Assembly (NCBI GenBank): GCA_944390315.1
Contig: CALXPO010000020.1
Location: 1 to 52,078 of the forward strand
Length of the DNA: 52,078 nucleotides
Direction of reading: 5' to 3'
Source of the DNA: an uncultured Alphaproteobacteria bacterium
GTDB taxonomy: Bacteria > Pseudomonadota > Alphaproteobacteria > RF32 > CAG-239
Positions within the stretch are counted from its first letter, which is position 1. The number at the start of each line of letters is the position of its first letter. Of this stretch, positions 37,914 through 45,735 are shown piece after piece. The position numbers and the translations under genes were made by a program. The notes beneath the pieces are model-generated. The model was not told the DNA's origin. It made no database searches and saw only the letters and a program-made list of their open reading frames with translations.

Positions 37914-38963
37914 TCAACTTATCTCGTTTTGCGTCATTCGATTTAAAACTTCGGTTGCATCGTATCTTTCGTCATATTCTTCAACTAAGCCGACGGCTTG
38001 ATTATAGCGTTTTTGCTCTTCTTGGCTCAAACCTTGAAAAGAATGTTTCAAGATTTTAGATACATTTTCTAAACGATATAAAGAATGTTCACTCATCCGA
38101 GGGCATTTTTTCTCTAACTCATATAATTCTTCGATTTTGCCGCCACAGTAACAAACAATATCACAACCTGCCGCAATTGCTGCCTGAGCTTTATCCCCGA
38201 TTGTGCCGCTTAGGGCTTTCATATCAATTGAATCGGAAATCAATAAACCATCAAAACCGATAACGCCTCGGATAAGATAATCAATTCCTTTTTGGCTTAA
38301 AGTTATCGGATATTTATTATCAACTTCTTGAACAACAACATGGGCGGTCATTCCAAGCGGGCAATCGTTATTTTCAATAAAAGGATAAAAATCTTTTTGC
38401 AGCTCTGCCAATGTGTTTCTAATAATAGGCAGCCCCAAGTGCGGATCAATGGTTGCACGGCCGTGTCCGGGCATATGCTTTACACAAGGGACAATACCGT
38501 TTCGGATATATGTCTCTATCATGGTTTTGCCCAAGATGGCCGTTTTTTGCTCGTTGGAGCCCAGGCAACGGGATTTCAGCACCGGATGGGTTTCGGAATA
38601 TGCTATATCGAGCACCGGTGCATAGTTCAAATTTATATGAGCCGCAGACATATCTGCACTAATAATTTGGGCATGAATAGCTGCTAAATCTTCATTTAGC
38701 TGACCAATAACATATTGTGAAGCTATATTATGAAAATCATGACCGGTTAGGCGGCGGACTCGTCCTCCTTCCTGATCGACAGCAATTAAAACATTATCGC
38801 GTCTAATGGTTTCACGAATTTCTGAAGTTAATTTTTTTATTTGTAATAGATTTTGGAGATTGCGAGAAAATAAAGTAACTCCGAGCGGATTATTTCTTTC
38901 TAACCAAGATTTTTCCTCATCCGTAAGTTTATCTCCGCTTACTGAAACCATTGCCGCCAACAT
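37914..38963 (-). CDS. nagZ: Beta-N-acetylhexosaminidase NagZ
   Basis: A cytosolic glycoside hydrolase family 3 enzyme that releases GlcNAc from anhydro-muropeptides in peptidoglycan recycling. At 349 residues it is the usual single-domain size. DQEGGR (63-68) and the catalytic loop KHMPGHG (162-168) with His175 (DPHLGLP) are present. LLISDSIDMKAL carries the Asp nucleophile. It lies 3 bp after the M50 protease gene in the SPOR-M50-nagZ cluster; SPOR proteins often precede nagZ in Alphaproteobacteria. Confidence 0.96.
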   Translation of the reverse strand: MLAAMVSVSGDKLTDEEKSWLERNNPLGVTLFSRNLQNLLQIKKLTSEIRETIRRDNVLIAVDQEGGRVRRLTGHDFHNIASQYVIGQLNEDLAAIHAQIISADMSAAHINLNYAPVLDIAYSETHPVLKSRCLGSNEQKTAILGKTMIETYIRNGIVPCVKHMPGHGRATIDPHLGLPIIRNTLAELQKDFYPFIENNDCPLGMTAHVVVQEVDNKYPITLSQKGIDYLIRGVIGFDGLLISDSIDMKALSGTIGDKAQAAIAAGCDIVCYCGGKIEELYELEKKCPRMSEHSLYRLENVSKILKHSFQGLSQEEQKRYNQAVGLVEEYDERYDATEVLNRMTQNEIS

Positions 38964-38966
38964 TGT

Positions 38967-39632
38967 TTAAGCTCCTATCAAATTCATAAATCCGTTAAGC
39001 ATGGCGGATAAATACCACCTCAAAGGATCAATCACGGGTAATCCGAAAGCGGCTCCTATCATCGGTAAAAGAACAATCAGAACAATTAAAGCCGCTAAAC
39101 CGTAGCGTTCTGATGACACATATTCTTGCGCCCAAGGCTTTTTTATCCATCCAAAGAACAATTTGGAACCGTCAAGCGGCGGTATCGGAATAAGATTAAA
39201 AAAAGCCAAAACCAAATTGGAAATGCAAAAATAAACTAAAAATATTCTCACAACATCAGGCAAAAAATTCATATATGTAAAGAGCAGTCCGGACACCAAA
39301 GCCAACAGCAAATTTACAAATATTCCCGCACCTGATACAATCAGCATGTCACGCGGGAATTTTTTCAACCGATAAAAACTGACCGGTACCGGCTTGGCCC
39401 AACCGAATAAAAACCCGCTGCCGCTCCACAGCAAGAACAACGGCAAAAATATTGAACCGAACGGATCAATATGTTTTAACGGATTAAGCGACAAACGCCC
39501 CGCTTTTTTTGCCGTATCATCCCCAAGGACATAAGCGGCATATCCATGCGCAACTTCATGAAGGACAATGGCCAAAAAAACAGCGATTAAGGTTATGACA
39601 ATAATGACAGTTTCACCTAAATATTGTTGCAT
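38967..39632 (-). CDS. Site-2 protease family (M50) membrane metalloprotease
   Basis: A 221-residue integral membrane zinc protease of the compact S2P type without PDZ domain. HEVAH (25-29) in VLHEVAHGYAAYVLG supplies two zinc ligands and the catalytic Glu. NLIPIPPLDGSKLFF carries the Asp zinc ligand within the later membrane segment. It has five or six hydrophobic helices. The natural substrate is not known. It starts 3 bp after the SPOR-domain gene stop and precedes nagZ. Confidence 0.92.
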   Translation of the reverse strand: MQQYLGETVIIVITLIAVFLAIVLHEVAHGYAAYVLGDDTAKKAGRLSLNPLKHIDPFGSIFLPLFLLWSGSGFLFGWAKPVPVSFYRLKKFPRDMLIVSGAGIFVNLLLALVSGLLFTYMNFLPDVVRIFLVYFCISNLVLAFFNLIPIPPLDGSKLFFGWIKKPWAQEYVSSERYGLAALIVLIVLLPMIGAAFGLPVIDPLRWYLSAMLNGFMNLIGA

Positions 39633-39635
39633 ATT

Positions 39636-40640
39636 TTACTTCCTTGCGGTAAAGCAACTGCCGCCGGCTGCCTTAAGTTTGTTGCACAAAGCGACGGCTT
39701 CCGCTTTGGTGGCAAAATTACCGGCTCGCAGGCGATAGTAAGTACCTTTGGCCCCCATGTCGGCACTGCTGATTTCGTGAGGCAAGCCCGACAAAACACC
39801 ATATTTTGAGGACATTGTTTGCCATGATTTTTCAACGGCTTTTTTGTTGGGAGAGGACATCAGCTGAATTTGCCATGCACCTTTGGCAATTGCGTTTGAG
39901 GCAACCGTTTTTGCTTTTGTTGCAGGTTTAGATTCCGTTTTGGCAACTGCTTTTGTTGCAGTTTTTGATTCCGTTTTGGCAACTGTTTTTGTTTCTGCCT
40001 CAGGTTTGGTTTTAGCATTTTGCTCGGCATCTGCCAAAACTTGATTTTGAGGTGCAGATTTTATGGCATCTTCTTCTTTTTCTTGATTTTTTTCTGTCTG
40101 TTTGGGCTCTGTTTTTTCTTCAATCCCTTGCGATTTATTTGACATTGTACCGGAGGCAACAAGAGATTCCTTTTGTACCTCGTCTCCAGTTGATGTTTGT
40201 GCCGACTGAGCTTCTTCTTGTGCATTTACCTCTTCAACCAAAGCCTCTATGGCATCGGCGTTGGGTTGTTCCGACTGAGGAAGTATTTTGATTTGCTCAA
40301 TACTGTCTTCTTTTTTCTCAATAATATCATAAACCGTATTTTCCTGATTTGAGATATCAATATTACCGGGTTCAACCGGCGGCACTTTAACTTCTTCCTG
40401 CGGGCGGCGGATAATCGGGACTTCTTCCGTTTCGGGACTTTGATATTGCGGCGCCAAAACAAACCAACCGACAATCGCGGCCATTGCCAGACCGGCCAAA
40501 GCACCGATAAAAAGGCTGCGGGAATTGTTGATTTCGTTTCGTTTTTCCTCTAAATCAAAGTTTGCCTGTTTTTGACGAAATTCATTTAAGACGTCTTCGT
40601 CATCGCCCATTCTGAAATTGTCCGGAAAACCGTTTAACAT
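39636..40640 (-). CDS. SPOR-domain cell-division-associated protein
   Basis: The ATG at 40640 (MLNGFPDNFRMGDDEDV), with GGGAG upstream, gives 334 residues. A cytoplasmic N-terminus (1-42) leads to a membrane helix (about 43-63), then a long Glu/Pro/Lys/Ala-rich linker (65-255) and a C-terminal SPOR domain (about 258-334) opening GAWQIQLMSSPNKK and ending with LRAGNFATKAEAVALC. SPOR domains bind denuded glycan strands at the septum, so a role at the division site is expected. The linker contains a 36-bp tandem repeat. Confidence 0.88.
   Translation of the reverse strand: MLNGFPDNFRMGDDEDVLNEFRQKQANFDLEEKRNEINNSRSLFIGALAGLAMAAIVGWFVLAPQYQSPETEEVPIIRRPQEEVKVPPVEPGNIDISNQENTVYDIIEKKEDSIEQIKILPQSEQPNADAIEALVEEVNAQEEAQSAQTSTGDEVQKESLVASGTMSNKSQGIEEKTEPKQTEKNQEKEEDAIKSAPQNQVLADAEQNAKTKPEAETKTVAKTESKTATKAVAKTESKPATKAKTVASNAIAKGAWQIQLMSSPNKKAVEKSWQTMSSKYGVLSGLPHEISSADMGAKGTYYRLRAGNFATKAEAVALCNKLKAAGGSCFTARK
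39913..39984. repeat. 36-bp tandem repeat inside the SPOR-protein linker
   Basis: Two adjacent 36-bp copies (39913-39948 and 39949-39984) differ at only a few bases. They encode two near-identical 12-residue units of the Ala/Lys/Thr-rich linker (TKAVAKTESKPA-like). In-frame unit length means copy-number change would alter only linker length. Confidence 0.85.
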
Positions 40641-40742
40641 ATTATATCTCCCATGTTTAATGCCCTTATGAACATTTTTATCTTTTATTCGACTCAAAAG
40701 TAATATACATTATAAAAGATTAAATAGTAAAGGTATAAATTT

Positions 40743-41534
40743 ATGAAAATCGCCACATATAATCTCAACTCCGTCAATGCCAGAATTGAAAATCTGACTC
40801 TTTGGCTCGGTCAAAGCAATCCCGATATTGTCCTACTCCAAGAGATAAAATGCGAATACAATTCATTTCCTTTTTTTGAAATCAAAGCCGCAGGATATGA
40901 GGCGCGTATTTTGGGACAAAAAAGTTATAACGGCGTTGCCGTTTTAAGTAAAAAACCGATAAAAATCATTCGTGAAGGCTTGCCGGATTTTGAAGACGAA
41001 AATGCCCGTTATTTGGAAGCACAAATCGAAATCGAAAAACAAATTTGGCAAGTGGCCTCGATTTATCTGCCAAACGGCAATCCGCCGTATAATGACAGCA
41101 CCGACAAAAGCAAATACATATATAAACTTAACTGGATGGATGCCTTACTCAAATATGCCAAAGAACTGCAAAAATCGGATTTACCGGTCATTTTGGGCGG
41201 AGATTTTAATGTCATTTTAACCCCAGATGACGTGTACGACACCAAGCCTTTTTTGAACAATGCTTTATTTTTGCCCGAAGTTCGACAAAAACTTAAAATG
41301 CTTGAATATAGTGGTTTTTATGATGTATTTCGTGTTTTGCACCCTAAAGAAAACGGCTATACTTATTGGGATTACGGCGGCAATGCCTTGGCTGCCGATT
41401 TTGGAATGAGAATAGACTATCTGTTTGCCAATGCTCCCGCCGTTGACAGACTCATAAGCTGTACGGTCGACAAAAGTCCGCGAACATCAGCCAAACCTTC
41501 CGATCACACGGCACTGTCGGCGGAGTTTGAATAA
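40743..41534 (+). CDS. xth: Exodeoxyribonuclease III (AP endonuclease family)
   Basis: A 263-residue enzyme of base-excision repair that cuts at abasic sites and trims 3' ends. Conserved motifs in order are NLNSVNARI, LLQEIK (metal-binding Glu), YLPNGN, GGDFNV, RIDYLFA and SDHTALSAEFE with the catalytic Asp-His pair. It begins a plus-strand operon with rnr and an S41 peptidase. Its stop shares a base with the rnr start (TAATG). Confidence 0.95.
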   Translation: MKIATYNLNSVNARIENLTLWLGQSNPDIVLLQEIKCEYNSFPFFEIKAAGYEARILGQKSYNGVAVLSKKPIKIIREGLPDFEDENARYLEAQIEIEKQIWQVASIYLPNGNPPYNDSTDKSKYIYKLNWMDALLKYAKELQKSDLPVILGGDFNVILTPDDVYDTKPFLNNALFLPEVRQKLKMLEYSGFYDVFRVLHPKENGYTYWDYGGNALAADFGMRIDYLFANAPAVDRLISCTVDKSPRTSAKPSDHTALSAEFE

Positions 41535-43561
41535 TGCTTAAAAACAAAGAAAAAACGCCCCTGCCTTACGTTTTGTTCAAAGTTGCCGAAGAAGACGCAA
41601 ACGGAGATTTGTTGGCAATTGCCCAAAACGGCACCTATCAAAATCAAATTTTTGCTCTTTGGCATAATCGCCTCATACCGGCTCTAGCCGTCGGTGACGA
41701 ATTTTTAGGAAAATTCAAAAAAACGACCAACGGTTGCTACGTCAAACCGGTTTCACGTATCGGGCAAAATACATCGACTTATTCTCCCGACAGTATTTTC
41801 GGCATCGTAGAACGCCAAAATCATCAATGTTGGGTTGCTCCTAGCGAACGCGGCGCAAAACCTTATCTTTTGGATGAAAATAAAACTTTAAAAAACGGAG
41901 ATTTGGTCGAAATTGAAGCAAATGCCGACCGACGGACACCACATGCCAAACTGATTAAAAATTACGGTCCGTTTAATATGAACAAATTAAGCGAAATTTT
42001 AATCAGTCAAAAATACAAATTGCCCCATATTTTTGATGCCGATATCCTGAAAGAATGTCAAAATTTACCCGAGTTTTCAACCAAAGGGCGTGCCAACCTC
42101 ACCCATTTGCCTTTTGTCACCATTGACGGCGACGATTCAAAAGATTTTGACGATGCCGTTTATGCCACTCGTTTTGATAAAGGTTTTCATTTGGCAGTCG
42201 CCATTGCCGATGTGGCTTATTATGTCCGTCCTCACAGTGCGCTCGACCGTGAAGCCGCTTTACGCGGAAACTCCGTTTATCTGCCGCAAACGGTTATTCC
42301 GATGTTGCCCGAAATTTTGAGCAACGAACTATGCTCGCTTAATCCCGAACAAAAACGCCTTGCCCTTGTTTGTTTGATGGATATCGACCTAAACGGAAAT
42401 TTGATTGATTGGCATTTTGAACGTGCCGTCATTAAGTCTGCCGCCCGATTGACCTATCGACAAGTTGAAAGAGCCATCGGCGGTGAATTTGACGCCACCA
42501 CCAAAAAACTTTTTACCAAAGTTATTCAACCTCTTTATGAGGCCTATTTTGCTTTAGACAAAGCCCGTAAAAAACGCGGAGCCTTGGAAATTGAAACCAC
42601 CGAAGTCAAAATTCGCTTTGATAAATTTGGCAATGTTGCCGCCATTGAAAAGCAACAATCCTTAACAAGCAACAAGATTATTGAAGAATTTATGATTGCC
42701 GCCAATGTTGCCGCCGCCAGATGCCTGCTTAAGGCCAAAGCTCTGACCATGTTTCGAGTTCACGACACCCCTCCGGAAGATAAATTAAAAGAAATCAAAC
42801 CGTTACTGGCTAATCTTAAACTAAAACTTCCGGATTATAAAGCTCTCAAACCACAACACTTTAATCATATTCTGGAGCTGTGCAAACAAAAAAATTATGG
42901 ATTGGGTATCGATGAACTTATTCTGAGACTGCAATGCCAGGCTCAATACAGTCCAAACAATATCGGGCACTTCGGCTTGGGCTTAAAAGAGTATGTCCAC
43001 TTCACCTCTCCCATTCGTCGTTATGCCGATTTGTTAATTCACCGCGCGCTTATTAATGCTTGCCGACTTTCATCCACTCTCGAAGAAATGCCTTCCGAAC
43101 GCGCTTTCGCCGAAACTGCCGAACATCTCTGCCAAACCGAACGTAATGCCGCCGCAGCCGAAAGAGATATCACCGCTCGCTATATTTCTTCTTATTTGCA
43201 ACCGCTGGCCGGAACCGAATTTGAAGTCAAAATCAGCGGCTTGACCAATGCCGGAATTTTTGTCAGAATCGAAAGCCTCGGCGCAGAAGGCTTAATCCCC
43301 ATGCGTACCCTGCCCGATGATTATTATCAATTACTTGATGCCGGAAGTTGCCTGCGCGGCGTCGATACCAAATTGAAATTCCGCCTGGGGCAAACCATCA
43401 ATGCCGTTCTCGCAGAAGCCGCTCCCACCAGCGGCGGGTTGACTTTTCACTATTTACCGGATAAAACTACGGTGTTTTCTCACTTGTCCAAAAACAAATC
43501 AAAAGATAAGAAAAAAAATAAAAAGCTCAAAGATAAAAAAAGAAAGTCTGCCAAAAAATGA
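41534..43561 (+). CDS. rnr: Ribonuclease R (RNB-family 3'-5' exoribonuclease)
   Basis: A 675-residue processive exoribonuclease. The RNB catalytic domain starts with TIDGDDSKDFDDAVYA near residues 196-211, whose Asp cluster binds magnesium. SLNPEQKRLALV and HFTSPIRRYADLLIHRAL are the later RNB hallmarks. A C-terminal S1 domain (FEVKISGLTNAGIFVRIES) is followed by a Lys-rich tail of about 25 residues, as in RNase R. At 675 residues it is shorter at the N-terminus than E. coli RNase R (813), with one less cold-shock region. It overlaps xth by 1 bp and the S41 gene by 4 bp. Confidence 0.95.
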   Translation: MLKNKEKTPLPYVLFKVAEEDANGDLLAIAQNGTYQNQIFALWHNRLIPALAVGDEFLGKFKKTTNGCYVKPVSRIGQNTSTYSPDSIFGIVERQNHQCWVAPSERGAKPYLLDENKTLKNGDLVEIEANADRRTPHAKLIKNYGPFNMNKLSEILISQKYKLPHIFDADILKECQNLPEFSTKGRANLTHLPFVTIDGDDSKDFDDAVYATRFDKGFHLAVAIADVAYYVRPHSALDREAALRGNSVYLPQTVIPMLPEILSNELCSLNPEQKRLALVCLMDIDLNGNLIDWHFERAVIKSAARLTYRQVERAIGGEFDATTKKLFTKVIQPLYEAYFALDKARKKRGALEIETTEVKIRFDKFGNVAAIEKQQSLTSNKIIEEFMIAANVAAARCLLKAKALTMFRVHDTPPEDKLKEIKPLLANLKLKLPDYKALKPQHFNHILELCKQKNYGLGIDELILRLQCQAQYSPNNIGHFGLGLKEYVHFTSPIRRYADLLIHRALINACRLSSTLEEMPSERAFAETAEHLCQTERNAAAAERDITARYISSYLQPLAGTEFEVKISGLTNAGIFVRIESLGAEGLIPMRTLPDDYYQLLDAGSCLRGVDTKLKFRLGQTINAVLAEAAPTSGGLTFHYLPDKTTVFSHLSKNKSKDKKKNKKLKDKKRKSAKK

Positions 43562-44643
43562 AAAAAATACTGTTAGTTGTCATTTCTTTATTTTGGTCAT
43601 TGTCCGTCAAAGCAGATGACTTATCCTTGCTGACTGCTTTTTATAATACAATCTGTGAAAAACATGCCGAACCCGTCAGTGCCGAAAAACTTACCGTTGA
43701 AGGATTAAGCGCTCTTACGGAAGTTGATAAAGATTTGCTTTTTGCCAACGGTAAAGAAATGGTCTATCTTTATTACAAACGTCAACAGGCAGATTTGTGG
43801 AAAAAACCCGAAAATAATAATGATATTGCCGCTTGGGTTAACATTGGTCTACAAGCTATACACAAAGCTATTGAAATTTCACCGCAGGCTTCGGAACGTG
43901 ATTTTGAATTAATTGAAAAATTTATGGCGGCAACGGCAAAAAGTCTTGATGACAAATCGCGTTATTATTCCGAACTGGAAATAATCGATGATGAATTGCC
44001 TCATACCAAACTTCCTTTTGCCCGCCGAATGATTGACGATGTGTTATATATCAAAATTGCCGTTTTTACCCCTTCAACCAAACAAAATGTCTTAACCACT
44101 CTTAAAGATTATCCCGAGGCCAAAGGTATCATAGTTGACTTGCGCGGAAACAGAGGCGGACTTTTGACAGCCGCAATAGACGTCGCCAATCTTTTTATTG
44201 ACGGCGGCATTATTACTTCGGTTAAAGGAAGAGATGAAAATTCGGTCAAATACTATAATGCCGATGAAACCGGTTATGTAAATGTTCCGGTCGTTACCTT
44301 AATTGACGGAAACACGGCTTCTTCGGCAGAAGTGGTTGCTGCCGCTTTGCTTGAACAAATACAAGCCAAACTCATCGGAACCAACAGTTTCGGCAAAGGC
44401 AGCATTCAAGAAATGTATAGCTTTGAAAACGGTGGAAAGCTGGCCTTAACAACGGCTTATTTTTATACACCGTCAGGACAAAAAATTGATAAAATCGGTC
44501 TTATTCCCGACTATTGTACGTACAATACAGCAGAAGATGGTCCCATTGACAGGGCAACGGCATTTACCAATCTTCAGTGTGACAAGCAAGACAGAGAACG
44601 AGCAGAATCGGATATTGAGCTTGCGGTTTCTGTTCTTCATTAA
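43558..44643 (+). CDS. S41 family carboxy-terminal processing-like peptidase without PDZ domain
   Basis: A 361-residue exported serine peptidase. The signal peptide ends about residue 19 (SLSVKA). The S41 core has VDLRGNRGGLL (193-203), NTASSAE with the catalytic Ser255 and SFGKGSIQ with Lys280, spaced 25 residues apart as in known Ctp proteases. A normal Ctp has a PDZ domain between the N-terminal region and the S41 core. Here KSRYYSELE (133-141) is followed after about 10 residues by the core, so no PDZ is present. The ATGA overlap with rnr suggests translational coupling. Confidence 0.88.
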   Translation: MKKILLVVISLFWSLSVKADDLSLLTAFYNTICEKHAEPVSAEKLTVEGLSALTEVDKDLLFANGKEMVYLYYKRQQADLWKKPENNNDIAAWVNIGLQAIHKAIEISPQASERDFELIEKFMAATAKSLDDKSRYYSELEIIDDELPHTKLPFARRMIDDVLYIKIAVFTPSTKQNVLTTLKDYPEAKGIIVDLRGNRGGLLTAAIDVANLFIDGGIITSVKGRDENSVKYYNADETGYVNVPVVTLIDGNTASSAEVVAAALLEQIQAKLIGTNSFGKGSIQEMYSFENGGKLALTTAYFYTPSGQKIDKIGLIPDYCTYNTAEDGPIDRATAFTNLQCDKQDRERAESDIELAVSVLH

Positions 44644-44718
44644 TTTTATTCCTTTGATTTAATCCTGTTTCTATATTTTACAACTTTTAAGTGTTTATTT
44701 GCTCATATTTTTGTTGAT

Positions 44719-44765
44719 TACTATTAAAAAGTGTTTTATATATTACTAAACACTTTTTAATAGTA
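44719..44765. promoter_or_regulatory. Long perfect palindrome upstream of the LysR-type gene
   Basis: Arms of 18 bases (44719-44736 and 44748-44765, TACTATTAAAAAGTGTTT and its exact complement) are separated by 11 AT bases. The right arm ends 7 bases before the first ATG of the regulator gene and replaces any ribosome binding site. It may be a regulator-binding operator or an mRNA hairpin that covers the start. No T run follows, so it is not a normal terminator of the S41 gene. Confidence 0.75.
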
Positions 44766-44772
44766 TATAAAA

Positions 44773-45642
44773 ATGATGACACGTAAAGATATTCAAAATA
44801 TAGAAAGCCTTTTCATGCTCTCGGTTATCAATGAGTGCAAAAGTAAAAGAAAAGCTGCCGAAAAAATAGGAGCTTCCGTTGATACCCTTAATAAATATAT
44901 TTCAAATTTGGAAGCAGAGCTTGGATTAAAACTCGTCGAAAGCTCCGAAAAAGGTTGCGTATTGACGGCAAACGGCTTAAATATTTTGCAAAATATTCAA
45001 CAAATGAATTCTTTGTTACTCAAAATCTACAACAGCAGCAAACAAGATAATACCGTCAAAATCGGAATTGATACCGCAATCAGTTCTACTTTGGCCTTTT
45101 ATAATATTGATAACTTTTTCTGTCGCTTTCCCGATATAAAAATTCAAAGCGTAATTTTGCAGGAACAACCAAAATTCAAAACTCATAATGTTGATATCGG
45201 CATTTCTTATTCAAAACCCGAAGATAAAGAAGCTGTTATTCTCTGCTCTAAAAAAATCGTCTGTAAACCTTTTGCCGGAGAAAAATATCTGCAAAAATAC
45301 GGTTATCCGACGTCAATTGACGATTTGATAAAAAATCATCGCATCGTTTGCGGCGTTGCTCCCGTTTATGATGATTTAGAATGTCAAAAAGTATTCAAAC
45401 AGGCTAGTAATGTCTGTTATTTTTCAAATTCTTGCGGAGCAATTACCGATGCCGTCCGTCATGATGTCGGTATTTGTATGATGCCCGTATGTCTGGCAGA
45501 AAAAGGTATGATTTGTTTAGATAATTTTAAGTGGCAATCTTCGCTCGAACTTTTTTTATTCAGTTATCCTCATATAAAAGACCGAGACTGTGTACGAGCA
45601 GTTCTTAATTATTTTAAAGAACGATTTGCCGAATTAAAATAA
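44773..45642 (+). CDS. LysR-type transcriptional regulator
   Basis: A 289-residue regulator. The N-terminal winged helix-turn-helix (about residues 5-65) reads SKRKAAEKIGASVDTLNKYIS and LEAELGLKLVESSEKGCVLTANG, the LysR pattern. The rest is a substrate-binding-like effector domain (KIGIDTAISSTLAFYN, then HDVGICMMPVCLA). Two ATGs (44773 and 44776) are possible; neither has a ribosome binding site, and a large palindrome precedes them. The gene is convergent with adhE. Control of adhE is possible but LysR targets are usually divergent, so this is open. Confidence 0.88.
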   Translation: MMTRKDIQNIESLFMLSVINECKSKRKAAEKIGASVDTLNKYISNLEAELGLKLVESSEKGCVLTANGLNILQNIQQMNSLLLKIYNSSKQDNTVKIGIDTAISSTLAFYNIDNFFCRFPDIKIQSVILQEQPKFKTHNVDIGISYSKPEDKEAVILCSKKIVCKPFAGEKYLQKYGYPTSIDDLIKNHRIVCGVAPVYDDLECQKVFKQASNVCYFSNSCGAITDAVRHDVGICMMPVCLAEKGMICLDNFKWQSSLELFLFSYPHIKDRDCVRAVLNYFKERFAELK

Positions 45643-45656
45643 TATTCTCTTTTTAT

Positions 45657-45706
45657 ATATCAAAATTCCCTGCCGTCCGGAATATCAAAATTCCCTGCCG
45701 TCCGGA
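45657..45706. repeat. 25-bp tandem repeat in the LysR/adhE spacer
   Basis: Two exact copies of a 25-base unit (45657-45681 and 45682-45706; core TTCCCTGCCGTCCGGA) lie head to tail. Each contains the left arm of the terminator that follows, so the right arm (45711-45721) can pair with either copy. Confidence 0.9.
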
Positions 45707-45721
45707 ACGACAGGGAATTTT
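45687..45721. terminator. Terminator between convergent LysR gene and adhE
   Basis: An 11-bp stem, AAAATTCCCTG (45687-45697) with CAGGGAATTTT (45711-45721), is extended by inner pairs CGT/ACG, and ends with a T run to 45722 on the plus strand. A runs on the left make it partly bidirectional, so it can serve both genes. Confidence 0.85.
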
Positions 45722-45735
45722 TGATTTTTGAACTG

